Source of the DNA: Burkholderia sp. HI2500
GTDB taxonomy: Bacteria > Pseudomonadota > Gammaproteobacteria > Burkholderiales > Burkholderiaceae
Direction: 5' to 3'
Length of the DNA: 64,000 nucleotides
Assembly: GCF_002223055.1 (NCBI RefSeq)
Contig: NZ_NKFL01000005.1
Coordinates: 62,001 to 126,000, forward strand
The translations under genes were made by a program, and so were the position numbers. Shown here piece by piece: positions 27,384 to 41,138 of the stretch; position 1 is the first letter of the stretch, and each line of letters opens with the position of its first letter. Under the pieces are notes generated by a model, which ran no database searches, was not told where the DNA came from, and worked only from the letters and a program-made list of their open reading frames with translations.

Positions 27384-27953
27384 ATGATGGATACGATCAG
27401 GACACTCAACGAAGCCCGCCAGCAGATCCAGCAGTCGATCTTCGACCTCTTCAAGGGGCTGTCATTCAGCGAGCGGCTTGCCCAGGGCGGGCTGATGGCG
27501 CTCCAGGCCGTGTGCGGCGCCTGCCTCGCGTACGTGATCGGCCGCGCGCTGCACACCGAGCAGGCCGTGTGGGCGGCGATCACCGCGATCGCCGTGACGC
27601 AGCACAACTACTCGGACACGATGTCGCTGTCGCGCGACCAGTTCGTCGGCGCGATGGTCGGCGGCGTGCTCGGCTTCGCCGGCGCGGCGCTCGGCGGCGA
27701 CCGCCTCGTCGCGTATGCGATGACCGTCGCGGTCGTGATCGTCTGCTGCTGGTGCCTGAACGTCGGCAGCGCGGCACGGCTCGGCGGCGTGACCGCGACG
27801 ATCGTGCTGCTGTTTCCGGGCAACGGCCCGCTGTGGGACATTCCGCTGATGCGGCTCGGCGAGGTGACGCTCGGCACCGTGTGTGCGCTGGGCGTGTGCT
27901 GGGTGATGTCGAAAATCGAGCGCCGCTGGTTCCGCCACGCGGCGGCAAAGTGA
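27384..27953 (+). CDS. FUSC-like / aromatic acid exporter family membrane protein
   Basis: A 189-aa protein with about five membrane helices and the FUSC-type segment HTEQAVWAAITAIAVTQHNY...RDQFVGAMVGGVLGFAGAALGG. It lacks the large cytosolic domains of full-length FusC/AaeB exporters, so it is a compact form. It follows the MFS gene by 38 bases. Substrate unknown. Confidence 0.78.
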   Translation: MMDTIRTLNEARQQIQQSIFDLFKGLSFSERLAQGGLMALQAVCGACLAYVIGRALHTEQAVWAAITAIAVTQHNYSDTMSLSRDQFVGAMVGGVLGFAGAALGGDRLVAYAMTVAVVIVCCWCLNVGSAARLGGVTATIVLLFPGNGPLWDIPLMRLGEVTLGTVCALGVCWVMSKIERRWFRHAAAK

Positions 27954-28019
27954 CGCGTTGATCCGGTTGCCCGGCGCGCATCGCGGCATCGCGCGATCCG
28001 TGCCGGGCCGTCGGCCAGG

Positions 28020-28400
28020 TCAGTTGCCGATCCGCAGCACGATGCCGGAACCGATCTGCACCAGCAGGTGATCCCCGCCGACGCCGACCCATTGATAGCC
28101 GCGCGGCGGCGGGCTCAGGCGATAGCCGCGCCAGTCGTCGATCACGTACTGGCGATCGCGGAACTCGGGCGGAAGCCGGTCGCCCTTGTGCCATTCGCGG
28201 CGCGGCTGGTCGGCCCAGCGCGGCGGCACGTCGTCCTCATGGCGCATCTGGCCGGGCGGCATGTGTTTCGGGCCGTGGCCGCGCTGCATGCCGTGGCCAC
28301 CCTGGTCGTCGTGGTGGTCGTGATCCTGCGCCATCGCGGCCGGCGCGGCGAAACCCGCCGCGATCAGCGCAGCCAGCATCATTCTGTGCATCTTCTTCAT
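28020..28400 (-). CDS. RcnB-like periplasmic protein
   Basis: A 126-aa protein. The signal peptide MKKMHRMMLAALIAAGFAAP...AMA is followed by a His/Asp-rich segment (QDHDHHDDQGGHGMQRGHG). The C-terminal RcnB-type part has YVIDDWRGYRLSPPPRGYQW and LLVQIGSGIVLRI. RcnB of E. coli modulates nickel/cobalt efflux; the His-rich stretch fits metal binding, but no metal exporter is adjacent. Start at 28400 with GGAGGGAAGG. Confidence 0.82.
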   Translation of the reverse strand: MKKMHRMMLAALIAAGFAAPAAMAQDHDHHDDQGGHGMQRGHGPKHMPPGQMRHEDDVPPRWADQPRREWHKGDRLPPEFRDRQYVIDDWRGYRLSPPPRGYQWVGVGGDHLLVQIGSGIVLRIGN

Positions 28401-28506
28401 CGTGCCTTCCCTCCGTGTTGTCACGTCGAACGAAACCACTCGGACTGCCCGATGAAGACTAGCACACGGTATCGCGGGGCCACATGACCGCGCATATGAC
28501 CGCGCG

Positions 28507-30288
28507 TTACGCCGCCTGCTGCTGGTACTGGATCCGGTGCAGGTGCGCGTAGAGGCCGCCGTGGCGCAGCAGTTCGTCGTGGCTGCCCTCCTCGACGATC
28601 TTGCCGGCCTCGAGCACGAGGATGCGATCCGCGCGCTCGATCGTCGACAGCCGGTGCGCGATCACGAGCGTCGTGCGGCCTTCCATCAGCCGCTCGAGCG
28701 CGGCCTGCACGTGGCGCTCCGATTCCGAGTCGAGCGCCGACGTCGCTTCGTCGAGGATCAGGATCGGCGCATCCTTGTAGATCGCGCGCGCGATCGCGAG
28801 CCGCTGGCGCTGGCCGCCGGACAGCCGCATCCCGTTGCCGCCGACGAGCGTGTCGAGCCCGTCGGGCATCGCGGCGACCGCATCGGCGAGGTTCGCGGCC
28901 TCGAGCGCGGCCTGCACGCGCGCGCGGTCGGGCGTCTGCCCGTACGCGACGTTCGCGGCGATCGTGTCGTTGAACAGCACGACGTCCTGGCTGACCATCG
29001 CCATCTGGCCGCGCAACGCGTGGAGGTCGTAGTCGGCCACCGGCACGCCGTCGACCAGGATCGCCCCGTCGGTCGGATCGAAGAAGCGCGGCAGCAGGTT
29101 CACGAGCGTCGTCTTGCCGCTGCCCGACGGGCCCGCGAGCGCGATCATTTCACCGGGCGCGACCTTGAACGAGATGCGGTCGAGCGTCGGCCGCTCGGCC
29201 GCGCCGTAGTCGAACGTCACGTTGCGGAACTCGATGTCGCCGCGCGCCTGGGCGAGCGGCCGGCCGCCGCCTTGCGGCTCGGCCGGCTCGTCAATCAGCC
29301 CGAAGATCAGTTCGGCGGCCGTCATCCCGCGCTGCAGCGGCTGGTTGACGTCGATCAGGTGCTTGAGCGGCGAGATCACCAGCAGCATCGACGTGACGAA
29401 CGCGACGAAGCCGCCGACCGTCGTCTGGTCGTTCGACGACTGCACGACCGCGATCGTGATCACGACCGCGAGCGCGATCGACGCGAGGAATTGCGTGAGC
29501 GGCTGCGCGAGGCCGCCGGAGATCGTCATGCGCATCGCGTAGCCGCGCAGGCGCTTGCTCATCTGCGTGAAGCGGTCCATCTCGTACGCTTCGCCGTTGT
29601 GCACCTTGACGACCTTGTAGCCGCCGACCGTCTCCTCGACGATGTACGACAGCTCGTTGGTCAGCGTCTGGTGCTCGCGGTTCAGGCGGCGCAGGCGGCG
29701 GTTGATCTTGCTGACGAGCCAGCCGATGCCCGGCAGGATCACCGCGACGATCAGCGTGAGCCGCCAGTTCAGGTAGAACAGGTAGCCGAGCAGGAAGATC
29801 ACCGTCAGCGAATCGCGCACGAGCGTGACCATCACGCCGGTCAGCACCGACAGGATCTGGTTGACCTCGAACACGATCGCGTTGATCACCGTGCTCGCCG
29901 TCTCGCGCTGGAAGAACGACGCGCCCGTATGCAGCATCCGCTGGAACATCTCGAGCCGCAGTTGCAGCAGAATGCGGTTCGACACGTAGTTGAGCAGGTA
30001 ATTCGACGCGTACTGCGACACGCCGCGCACGAGCGCGAGCCCGATCACGGCCATCGGCACGTACCATTTCGCGCGGTCGCTGCCGTGCGAGCCAAAGCCG
30101 TGGTCGAGCAGCGGCTTGAGCAGCGCCGGAATCCCGGCCTCGGTGGCCGCGACGACGCCCATCGTCATCACGGCGAGCACCACGATGCCGATCAGCGGCC
30201 GGATGTACGGCCACAGGCGCTTGAGGACCGTCACGGGCGAGGTGCCCGTGCCGTCCATCGGTTTGCGAAGAGTGTTCTGGGTTTCCAA
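28507..30288 (-). CDS. msbA: Lipid A export ABC transporter MsbA
   Basis: A 593-aa half-transporter: six N-terminal helices then an ATPase domain. The latter has Walker [13 protein letters not shown], signature [15 protein letters not shown] and Walker [12 protein letters not shown]. It flips lipid A-core across the inner membrane. Location beside LPS core glycosyltransferases and an O-antigen ligase supports msbA over other homologous exporters. It is divergent from the waaE-type gene across a 194-bp gap. Confidence 0.93.
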   Translation of the reverse strand: METQNTLRKPMDGTGTSPVTVLKRLWPYIRPLIGIVVLAVMTMGVVAATEAGIPALLKPLLDHGFGSHGSDRAKWYVPMAVIGLALVRGVSQYASNYLLNYVSNRILLQLRLEMFQRMLHTGASFFQRETASTVINAIVFEVNQILSVLTGVMVTLVRDSLTVIFLLGYLFYLNWRLTLIVAVILPGIGWLVSKINRRLRRLNREHQTLTNELSYIVEETVGGYKVVKVHNGEAYEMDRFTQMSKRLRGYAMRMTISGGLAQPLTQFLASIALAVVITIAVVQSSNDQTTVGGFVAFVTSMLLVISPLKHLIDVNQPLQRGMTAAELIFGLIDEPAEPQGGGRPLAQARGDIEFRNVTFDYGAAERPTLDRISFKVAPGEMIALAGPSGSGKTTLVNLLPRFFDPTDGAILVDGVPVADYDLHALRGQMAMVSQDVVLFNDTIAANVAYGQTPDRARVQAALEAANLADAVAAMPDGLDTLVGGNGMRLSGGQRQRLAIARAIYKDAPILILDEATSALDSESERHVQAALERLMEGRTTLVIAHRLSTIERADRILVLEAGKIVEEGSHDELLRHGGLYAHLHRIQYQQQAA

Positions 30289-30439
30289 GGCAATCCTTCT
30301 TGAGCCGCGATGCGGCGCCCGGACGTGGCCGCCCGGGAATTCGCCCTGTCGGGCGGGTGCCGAAAAGGGCTCAACATTATAGCCGCACCGCCCCCGCCGG
30401 CACGGTCCTGGCCGATGCGGGCGGCGCCCGGGCCGCGGG

Positions 30440-30445
30440 TATACT
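30440..30445 (+). promoter_or_regulatory. Candidate -10 box for the waaE-type gene
   Basis: TATACT in CGGGTATACTGCCG, 37 bases before the start codon. No clear -35. Confidence 0.45.
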
Positions 30446-30482
30446 GCCGCTCACCGTTTTCTCCGCCTTTTCCGACGATTTC

Positions 30483-31235
30483 ATGGCTGAACCCTCCCTC
30501 GGCGTCGCCCTCATCGCCCTCAACGCGTCCGCGCGGCTTGCCCAGTGCCTGGCCGCGCTGTCGTTCGCCGACGACGTCGTCGTCATCGACGGCGGCAGCA
30601 CCGACGATACCGTCGCGATCGCGCAGGCGCACGGCGCGCGCGTGATCGTCGAGCGCGACTGGCCGGGCTTCGGCCCGCAGAAGAACCGCGCGCTCGACGC
30701 GCTCGACACCGACTGGATCCTGTCCCTCGATACCGACGAAGTCGTCACCCCGGAACTCGCGCAATCGATCCGCGACACGCTCCGCGCGCCGGCCGCGCAG
30801 GTCTATGCGGTCGACCGCCTGTCGAGCTTCTGCGGCCAGTGGATCCATCACAGCGGCTGGTATCCGGACTGGATCCCGCGCCTGTTCCGGCGCGGCGCCG
30901 CGCGCTTCTCGGACGATCTCGTGCACGAGCGCCTCGTGTTCGACGGCGCCGCGCAGCGGCTGTCCGGCAAGCTGATGCACTACTCGTACGAGGATTTCGA
31001 AACCGTCGTGCGCAAGCTCGACGCCTATTCGACGGCCGGCGCGCGCCAGCGCCGCGCGGCCGGCCAGCGCGGCGGCTTCGGCATGGCGCTCGCGCGCGGC
31101 GCCTGGGCGTTCGTGCGCACCTACGTGCTGCGCCGCGGCTTCCTCGATGGCCGCGCCGGCTTCATGATCGCCGTGTTCAACGCGGAAACCGTGTACTACC
31201 GTTTCCTGAAGCTCGGCCACGAACAGGCCCGCTGA
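30483..31235 (+). CDS. waaE: GT2 glycosyltransferase, WaaE/KdtX type
   Basis: A 250-aa GT-A glycosyltransferase. SLGVALIALNASARLAQCLA, then VVIDGGSTDDTVAIA, then GFGPQKNRALD and SLDTDE (metal-binding DxD) match the WaaE/KdtX family, which adds beta-glucose to heptose I of the LPS inner core. The ATG at 30483 lies beyond a longer open frame to 30300 that has no coding character. Neighbouring msbA and waaL support an LPS role. Confidence 0.87.
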   Translation: MAEPSLGVALIALNASARLAQCLAALSFADDVVVIDGGSTDDTVAIAQAHGARVIVERDWPGFGPQKNRALDALDTDWILSLDTDEVVTPELAQSIRDTLRAPAAQVYAVDRLSSFCGQWIHHSGWYPDWIPRLFRRGAARFSDDLVHERLVFDGAAQRLSGKLMHYSYEDFETVVRKLDAYSTAGARQRRAAGQRGGFGMALARGAWAFVRTYVLRRGFLDGRAGFMIAVFNAETVYYRFLKLGHEQAR

Positions 31236-31266
31236 GCACCCGCCCGGCAGGGAGCCGGCCCGGCGT

Positions 31267-31272
31267 TACAAT
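31267..31272 (+). promoter_or_regulatory. Candidate -10 box for the second GT2 gene
   Basis: TACAAT in CGTTACAATGCCGG, 84 bases before the start. Weak evidence. Confidence 0.35.
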
Positions 31273-31355
31273 GCCGGGCTGCCCGCGCCGCGCGTGCCCG
31301 CCCGACCGGCGGCGCCACGCGCCGCCCGCCACGACGACTACCGAATCCGACCGCC

Positions 31356-32198
31356 ATGTTCTCCATCATCATTCCGACCTGGAACAACCTGCCGTACCTC
31401 AAGCTCGTCGTCGACAGCCTGCGCCGCCACTCCGCGTACGACCACCAGATCATCGTGCACGTGAACGACGGCTCGGACGGCACGCTCGACTGGGTGCGCA
31501 GCGAAGGGATCGAGCACACCGCGTCGCCGACCAACATCGGCATCTGCCATGCGGTGAACTGGGCCGCCGCGCGCGCCACGCGCGACTACGTCGTCTACAT
31601 GAACGACGACATGTTCTGCTGCCCCGGCTGGGACACGGCGCTCGTGCGCCGCATCCAACAGATGCCGACCGACCTCTTCATGCTGTCGGGCACGATGGTC
31701 GAGCCGGTCGACACGCGCAACCCGTGCGTCGTGGTCAGCAATTTCGGCCGCGACGCCGAACATTTCGACGCGGCGGGCCTCGTCGCGGCGGCTCCGAAGC
31801 TCGTGCGCGCCGACTGGCTGGGCTCGACCTGGCCGCCGACGCTCGTGCACCGCGACTGGTGGAACCGGATCGGCGGCTACAGCAGCGAGCTGTCGCCCGG
31901 CATGAGCAGCGACAACGACTTCTCGATGAAATTCTGGGATGCCGGCTGCCGGATCTTCATCGGCGTCGGCGACAGCCTCGTCTACCACTTCCAGCAGAAG
32001 AGCACGGGCAAGATCGTCAAGAACGATGGTCGCCGCCAGTTTCTGAACAAATGGGGCATGACCCAGGCGACGTTCGACCGCCACTACCTGCATCGCGGCG
32101 AGCCGGCGGGCACGCGCATCGCGCTCGACACGCCGGCCGTGGAAGGCAGCCTGAAGCGCGCGCTGCTGCGCTCGCGGATCAAGCGCGCGTTCAGCTGA
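31356..32198 (+). CDS. GT2 family glycosyltransferase in LPS cluster
   Basis: A 280-aa protein. MFSIIIPTWNNLPYLKLVVD opens a GT-A fold. HVNDGSDGTLDWV and YMNDDMFCC provide the sugar-nucleotide and metal-binding acidic residues. Asp in SSDNDFSMKFWDAG is a candidate base. It probably extends the LPS core; donor and acceptor cannot be read from sequence. It lies between the waaE-type gene and the O-antigen ligase. Confidence 0.85.
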   Translation: MFSIIIPTWNNLPYLKLVVDSLRRHSAYDHQIIVHVNDGSDGTLDWVRSEGIEHTASPTNIGICHAVNWAAARATRDYVVYMNDDMFCCPGWDTALVRRIQQMPTDLFMLSGTMVEPVDTRNPCVVVSNFGRDAEHFDAAGLVAAAPKLVRADWLGSTWPPTLVHRDWWNRIGGYSSELSPGMSSDNDFSMKFWDAGCRIFIGVGDSLVYHFQQKSTGKIVKNDGRRQFLNKWGMTQATFDRHYLHRGEPAGTRIALDTPAVEGSLKRALLRSRIKRAFS

Positions 32199-32239
32199 TC
32201 GCGCCCCGAAAACGACACGGAAACGCGCGCTGCTTCGCG

Positions 32240-32245
32240 TATACT
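32240..32245 (+). promoter_or_regulatory. Candidate -10 box for the O-antigen ligase gene
   Basis: TATACT in GCGTATACTCTGCG, about 90 bases before the start. Confidence 0.4.
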
Positions 32246-32333
32246 CTGCGCCGTTCGTCCCGGATCTCCCGCCGGGGCGCGCGGCGCGCAGCACGACGTA
32301 CGCAAGCCGCATTCGTCCATTCGACAGGTTCCG

Positions 32334-33614
32334 ATGCTTTCGTTTTCCGCTCCCGCCTCGCGGCGCCTGACCGCCGCCCGCGCATTCGCCGTCGCCGCGC
32401 TCTGCATGGTGCCCGTCTCGACCGCGCTGACCAACGTGTTCTGCGGGCTGTTCGCCGCCGCGCTCGTGATTTCCCCCGAATTCTGGCGTGACCTGCGCTC
32501 GTTCGTCACCGACCCGGCCTCGCTCGCGGCGCTGCTGATCCTGGCCGCGCTGGCCGCCAGCGTCACCTATACGGTCGCGCCGCACAACAAGGCGTGGAGC
32601 TGGGTCGCCAAGTACGACAAGCTGCTGCTGCTGCCGTTCGCCGTGCTCGCCTTCCGCCATTCGAACTGGGCGCCGATCGTGCGGCGTTGCTGGTTCGGCA
32701 CGCTGTGCGTGATCCTGCTGCTGTCGACCACCAACTATCTCGGCCTGACCGCGATCGGGCCCGCGCACGCGACCGAGCTGCCGCTGTCACGCGCCTGGGT
32801 GTTCAAGAACCACATCGCCGCCGGCATGTTCGGCGCGCTGCTGTTCTACCAGGCGGCCGATCTCGCGCTGGCGACCCGCACGGCGCTGTCGCGCGCTGCA
32901 TATGCGGGCGTTGCCGCGTGGTCGCTCGTCAACGTGTTCGTGATGCTGCAGGGTCGCACCGGGCAGGTCATCGCGCTGCTGCTGATCCTCGTCGTCGCCG
33001 TGCGTTTCGTGCTGTTGCTGCGCCGGCAATCGGCGCTGCGCGCGGGGCTCGCCGCCGGCGCGTTCGTGCTGGCCGGCATCGCGCTCGTGGTCGCCGCGTG
33101 CACGGTTCACAACGGCCGGCTGACGAAGGTCGTGACTGAAGTGCAGCAATACCGGCAGAGCGACGCGGTCACGTCGACCGGGCTGCGCCTCGAGTGGTAC
33201 AAGAAGGGGCTCGAGTTGTATCGCCAGCGCCCGGTGATCGGCTATGGCGCGGGCGGCCTCGAATCCGAATTCGAGCGGCTCACGGCCGGCAAGACAGCAG
33301 CCGCAGGCCAGCTCACGTCGAATCCGCACAACGAATACCTGCTGATGGCCGTGCAGCTCGGCACGCTCGGGCTGGTGCTGTTCATCAACCTGATCGTGCA
33401 GATCGCGCGCGGCAGCCGTACGCTCGATCCGCGCTCGCGGCATCTGCTGCTCGGCTGGCTCGCGATCTTCGCGATCGGCAGTCTCGCGAATTCGCTGCTG
33501 CTCGATTTCGCCGAAGGGCACCTGATCGTGCTGCTGGCCGGCATCCTGCTCGGCTGCGGCGAGCGCGCCGAGGAGCTGCCGCGCGAAACGTCGGCGATCC
33601 GGCGCAGCGCGTAA
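32334..33614 (+). CDS. waaL: O-antigen ligase family protein
   Basis: A 426-aa membrane protein with about 11 helices and a large periplasmic loop near residues 255-335. RTGQVIALLLILVV and the conserved His in NPHNEYLLMAVQLG are typical of the Wzy_C/WaaL fold. It would join O-antigen from undecaprenyl phosphate to lipid A-core in the periplasm. Context of msbA and core glycosyltransferases favours WaaL rather than Wzy polymerase. Confidence 0.85.
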   Translation: MLSFSAPASRRLTAARAFAVAALCMVPVSTALTNVFCGLFAAALVISPEFWRDLRSFVTDPASLAALLILAALAASVTYTVAPHNKAWSWVAKYDKLLLLPFAVLAFRHSNWAPIVRRCWFGTLCVILLLSTTNYLGLTAIGPAHATELPLSRAWVFKNHIAAGMFGALLFYQAADLALATRTALSRAAYAGVAAWSLVNVFVMLQGRTGQVIALLLILVVAVRFVLLLRRQSALRAGLAAGAFVLAGIALVVAACTVHNGRLTKVVTEVQQYRQSDAVTSTGLRLEWYKKGLELYRQRPVIGYGAGGLESEFERLTAGKTAAAGQLTSNPHNEYLLMAVQLGTLGLVLFINLIVQIARGSRTLDPRSRHLLLGWLAIFAIGSLANSLLLDFAEGHLIVLLAGILLGCGERAEELPRETSAIRRSA

Positions 33615-33760
33615 CGCGCAGCGGCCTGCGCTCCGCTGGGGGCCGACTCCGGCCACAGCGGCGTTCTTCACGATCGAGCTTCGACGGAAACGGGCCGGGC
33701 CGCTGGCGCGTCGCAAAACAAGCCGCCTGAAACCGGCGGAAAACGCGCGTCGCCCGCGCG

Positions 33761-34939
33761 TCAGTCGGAGCCGGCGCGGTGCAGTCGCGACGTATCGACG
33801 ACGGCTTCGGCTGGGCCAGGCGGATTCAGCCCGAGCATCTCGGCCGCCGCCGCTTTCACGCGCTGCGCACCCAGATTGACGAGGCAGTCGCTGCGGCTGT
33901 CGACCTTGCGCTCGCAGCCCTCGTGCCGGCACGGCACGCAATCCCCCTCCCCCTGCAGCAGCCACACGTTGCCGTGCCGCCCCGAGCCGCGCAGCGGCCA
34001 CGGATTCTCGGTCGCCGGCCAGTGCTGCGGCCACGGCCCCCAGCGCACGGGGTCGGACGGGCCGAACAGCGCGATCGTGTCGGTGCCGGTCGCGGCCGCG
34101 ACGTGCGTCGCGCCGGTGTCGGGCCCGATGAAAAGCCGTGCGCGCCGCACGAGTTCGGCGCTTTCGCCGAACGTCAGGCGACCGACCAGGTTCAGTACAT
34201 CGCCGCCCGCTTCGGCCGCGACCTGCTCCGCATACTCGCGCTCGCTGTCCGCCGGGCCGCCCGACAACGCGACCGCGAAGCCGTGTTCGCGCAGCCAGCC
34301 GATCATCTCGACCCAGCCGTCGAGCCGCCATTGCTTGTAACGGAACATCGGATACGGATGCAGGACGACCAGCGGCTTGCCGGCGCGGATCGCCGGCGAT
34401 TCGGCCAGCCACGCGTCGAAGCGCGCGCGCCGCGCCGGATCGTCGCCGATGCCGGGCGCGACGACCTCGGACACCGGCTCGATGCCGATCACGGGGGCGA
34501 GCGCCAGCGTGCTGACGACCGTATGCGCGGATTCGTGGTGATTGATCGCGATCCCGTTCAGCATCATCCGCGTCAGCCACGTCACGCGGTTCGGATCGAC
34601 GAGGCCGACTCGCTTGCGGCCCGCGAACCAGCTGTAGAAGCGCGGCCGGTCGGAGCTCAGCGCCGCGCACGCGAGATCGTAGCGGCGCCACATCGACAGC
34701 GCGTCGCGCAGCCGCTCGCGGAACCCCGCGCGTTGCGCGACGACGATCACGCGCCGCACGTCCGGATTGTGCTCGAGCACGCCTTCGGTGCCGCGAAACA
34801 CCAGCATGTCGATCTGCGCTTCAGGCCAGCGGGCCTTCAGCGAACGGACGAGCGGCGTCGTCAGCAGCACGTCGCCGATACGGCGCGGCGCGGCAACGAG
34901 GATGGTTCTGGGCGGGCGGGCGGAAGAAAACAGGGCCAC
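33761..34939 (-). CDS. GT9 family heptosyltransferase-like protein
   Basis: A GT-B enzyme of about 392 aa. The N-terminus RTILVAAPRRIGDVLLTTPL is the GT9 opening. LFIGPDTGATHVAAATGTDT is the family's donor-site motif, where the Asp in GPDTG binds ADP-heptose in WaaC/WaaF. GTG at 34939 starts just before the first strand. An in-frame TTG further upstream would add ~15 residues; no clear ribosome site decides. Probably an LPS core heptosyltransferase. Convergent with waaL. Confidence 0.83.
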   Translation of the reverse strand: MALFSSARPPRTILVAAPRRIGDVLLTTPLVRSLKARWPEAQIDMLVFRGTEGVLEHNPDVRRVIVVAQRAGFRERLRDALSMWRRYDLACAALSSDRPRFYSWFAGRKRVGLVDPNRVTWLTRMMLNGIAINHHESAHTVVSTLALAPVIGIEPVSEVVAPGIGDDPARRARFDAWLAESPAIRAGKPLVVLHPYPMFRYKQWRLDGWVEMIGWLREHGFAVALSGGPADSEREYAEQVAAEAGGDVLNLVGRLTFGESAELVRRARLFIGPDTGATHVAAATGTDTIALFGPSDPVRWGPWPQHWPATENPWPLRGSGRHGNVWLLQGEGDCVPCRHEGCERKVDSRSDCLVNLGAQRVKAAAAEMLGLNPPGPAEAVVDTSRLHRAGSD

Positions 34940-35115
34940 GGCGGGTGTGTCTGGCTGGCTGAACAAGGCTGGCAATGTACAGGATTTTGCAGCAGCCGGC
35001 GCGACATGGCGAATCGGCCGTCCGGTCAGCCTGATGCGGCCCCGCTCACGAGTTGCTGCGCGGCAGGCGCACCCGTGCGCCGGTGGCGTACGCGGGGCCT
35101 GCGATACCCGTGGCG

Positions 35116-36213
35116 CTACGAAGCGATGGTCATGATCACCGGCGTCGCAGCGGCAGCCGCGGGCTGAGTGTGTGCTGCGTCGGCCAACCGTTCGTCGCGA
35201 TGGGTGGCCTGCGGCAGCAGGTGATTCACCGCACGCTCGACCGCGTCGACGCCGATCGCATCGACGGTCGCGCCGGCGCGCACGATCACGTGCGGCACAC
35301 CGAGCGGATGCCAGCGCAGGTATTTCTCGGGACGGTCCTCGAACAGCGCGGCGACGGGCACGCCGAGCGCCGACGCGAGGTGCACGGGGGCGCTGTCGGC
35401 GGAGACGATCACATCGAGCAGGCTCGCCGCGGCCACCAGCTCGGCGACCGACGACGGCGCAACATGGCGCGCGCACACGTCGCGCCACGAGTCGCCCTCG
35501 GGGGCATGGCCGATGGCCGGGTCGCGGAACACGATCACGTCGGCATGCGGCGCGAGACGCCCGGCGAGGTCGCGCCAACGATCGGCCGGCCAGCGGCGCT
35601 CGACCGCCTTGTTCGTGACGAACAACCCGACGCGCGGCTTCGTGCGTGCGCCGAGCAGCCGGTACCACGCGTCCTGCAGCGCGCGGTCGGGATGAACCGA
35701 CAACGCGAGGCGGTCGACGTCGGCGCGGCCGAGTTCGGGTACGAGCCGGAAACCCGACAACGCCTCGTGGCACATCGGCCGCTCGGCGACATGCTCGGGC
35801 TTGCGATCGTCGAATTCCGTCTCGGCATCGTGCCAGCGACAATCCTTCGCGCCGATCTGGCGCGCGAACTGCACGCTGCTGCGATGCATGCCGCCGTTCG
35901 GCACGACCACGAGGTCGAACCGCAAGCGACGCAGGCGACGCACCAGCCGCAGCCGGTCGAAGAACGCGCGCATCCGCCCGGGACGGTCGTTGCGCTCGCA
36001 TTGACGGCTATAGACGTAGGTGTGGATCGTGTCGACGTCCGGGTTTCCGTCCAGCGCGGCCGCGTTGTAGCGGTTCGCGACCACATGGAGTTCCGCGCCG
36101 GGCCAGCGCTCCTTCAGCGCGCGGAGAAACGCCGTCGTGCACAGCATGTCGCCCAGAAAATCGATCCGGATCACGAGGATCCGCTGCGTCGGGTTCACAT
36201 TGGCCATGGTCAT
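35116..36213 (-). CDS. Second GT9 family glycosyltransferase
   Basis: A 365-aa GT-B protein. QRILVIRIDFLGDMLCTTAF opens the fold; VIVSADSAPVHLASALGVPV is the GT9 donor motif with DSAP in place of DTG. Start is at MTMANVNP (36213) or the second Met at 36207; neither has a strong ribosome site. It lies 176 bases upstream of the other GT9 gene on the same strand, so the pair may act in sequence on the LPS core. Confidence 0.82.
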   Translation of the reverse strand: MTMANVNPTQRILVIRIDFLGDMLCTTAFLRALKERWPGAELHVVANRYNAAALDGNPDVDTIHTYVYSRQCERNDRPGRMRAFFDRLRLVRRLRRLRFDLVVVPNGGMHRSSVQFARQIGAKDCRWHDAETEFDDRKPEHVAERPMCHEALSGFRLVPELGRADVDRLALSVHPDRALQDAWYRLLGARTKPRVGLFVTNKAVERRWPADRWRDLAGRLAPHADVIVFRDPAIGHAPEGDSWRDVCARHVAPSSVAELVAAASLLDVIVSADSAPVHLASALGVPVAALFEDRPEKYLRWHPLGVPHVIVRAGATVDAIGVDAVERAVNHLLPQATHRDERLADAAHTQPAAAAATPVIMTIAS

Positions 36214-36514
36214 GTGGGGACTGTCAGTTTTTGTCGTCGCGACGAGCCATTTCATAGCATCCGGTTCCGGGACGGCCGGGTCGCCTATCGCGGCTCGCCG
36301 CACGGATCCGCCCCCGCTTATGTGCGCGATCCCGGCGCAATCTGCCGGACAAGCGGCGGTCAGCGCCGCGTTCGTGCAGCTAGCGCCGGATTGTATAGCG
36401 TCCGGATGGCCAGCCCAAGACCCGCTTGCGTGAACCTGCAAAAACGGCCCGCCGCACCGCACGATGGCGATGCGACGGGCCGCATGGCGCGACGGCCGTT
36501 CGGCGTAGGCGCGA
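36214..36514. other. Gap between dnaE and the GT9 genes
   Basis: 301 bases with no gene. It holds the dnaE terminator hairpin (36440-36482) and presumably the promoter of the minus-strand GT9 genes, which I could not pin down. Confidence 0.5.
36440..36482 (-). terminator. Intrinsic terminator of dnaE
   Basis: On the minus strand CGGCCCGTCGCA pairs with TGCGGCGGGCCG (one mismatch) around a 14-base loop and is followed by TTTTT. It lies about 33 bases after the dnaE stop. Confidence 0.65.
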
Positions 36515-40045
<3,531 letters not shown>

Positions 40046-40177
40046 GGGCGCTATTGTAGCCGCCCCGCCGCGCAGGCTGCCCAAAAAATCCCCGCGCTGG
40101 CCGTTCGGCCGATGCGCGCGACCGCACGTCGCGCGGCTGGCCAAACGGCAGGGTGCCGGCCCGGACGCGGTTTGCGG

Positions 40178-40183
40178 GATAAT
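40178..40183 (+). promoter_or_regulatory. Candidate -10 box for trhO
   Basis: GATAAT in GCGGGATAATACGG, 79 bases before the trhO start and divergent from dnaE. Confidence 0.45.
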
Positions 40184-40261
40184 ACGGTTTTTCGAATCCA
40201 CGCCCCGGCTTCGCACCCTTTTTTGCGGGCCGCCGTGCGGCCGTTTTCCCGTCGGACCATC

Positions 40262-41116
40262 ATGACCATCGTCAACCTCGCCGCCTACCACTTCGTGTCG
40301 CTCGACGCGAACGAGCAATGGCGCCCGCTCGTCACCGCCCGCTGCAACGAACTCGGCCTGCGCGGCACGATCCTGCTCGCGCCGGAAGGCATCAACCTGT
40401 TCATCGCCGGCACGCGCGAAGCCGCCGACGCGTTCATCGCGTACATCCGCCACGATCCGCTGTTCGAGGGCAAGTTCGCGTCGCTGCAGTTCAAGGAGAG
40501 CCTGTCCGACTCGCAGCCGTTCCGCCGCATGCTCGTGCGCCTGAAGCGCGAAATCATCACGATGAAGAAGCCGGCGATCAAGCCGGAACTCGGCCGCGCG
40601 CCGTTCGTCGACGCGCGTACGCTGAAGACGTGGCTCGATCGCGGCCACGACGACACGGGCCGCCCGGTCGTGATGCTCGACACGCGCAACGCGTTCGAAG
40701 TCGACGTCGGCACGTTCGACGACGCGCTCGACTACCGGATCGACAAGTTCAGCGAATTCCCCGAAGTGATCGACGCGAACCGTGCCGACCTCGAAGGCAA
40801 GACGGTCGTGTCGTTCTGCACGGGCGGCATCCGCTGCGAGAAGGCCGCGATCCACATGAAGGAAATCGGCATCGAGAACGTGTACCAGCTCGAAGGCGGG
40901 ATCCTGAAGTACTTCGAGGAAGTCGGCGGCGCGCACTATCACGGCGACTGCTTCGTGTTCGACTACCGCACCGCGCTGAATCCGCAGCTCCAGCCCACCG
41001 AGAACGTCACGTGCTTCGCGTGCCGCGCGGTCGTCACGCCGGAAGCGCAACAGTCGCCGAGCTACGTGCCCGGCAAGTCGTGCCCGGCCTGCGCACCGGC
41101 GGCCAGCGCTGCGTAA
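40262..41116 (+). CDS. trhO: tRNA uridine-34 hydroxylase (rhodanese-like)
   Basis: A 284-aa protein. An N-terminal acylphosphatase-like part ([20 protein letters not shown]) precedes a rhodanese domain with the catalytic loop [15 protein letters not shown]-terminal Cys cluster follows (CFACRAV...CPAC). TrhO makes 5-hydroxyuridine at tRNA position 34 independently of prephenate. gluQ starts 22 bases later, giving a two-gene tRNA-modification unit. Confidence 0.93.
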   Translation: MTIVNLAAYHFVSLDANEQWRPLVTARCNELGLRGTILLAPEGINLFIAGTREAADAFIAYIRHDPLFEGKFASLQFKESLSDSQPFRRMLVRLKREIITMKKPAIKPELGRAPFVDARTLKTWLDRGHDDTGRPVVMLDTRNAFEVDVGTFDDALDYRIDKFSEFPEVIDANRADLEGKTVVSFCTGGIRCEKAAIHMKEIGIENVYQLEGGILKYFEEVGGAHYHGDCFVFDYRTALNPQLQPTENVTCFACRAVVTPEAQQSPSYVPGKSCPACAPAASAA

Positions 41117-41138
41117 GCGCGCACTGCCCCGCGCCCCG

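Noticed and set aside
27954..28019. GCCCGGC...GCCGGGC hairpin between the FUSC-like and RcnB-like genes
   Set aside because: The arms are short and there is no T-run on either strand, so I do not call a terminator.
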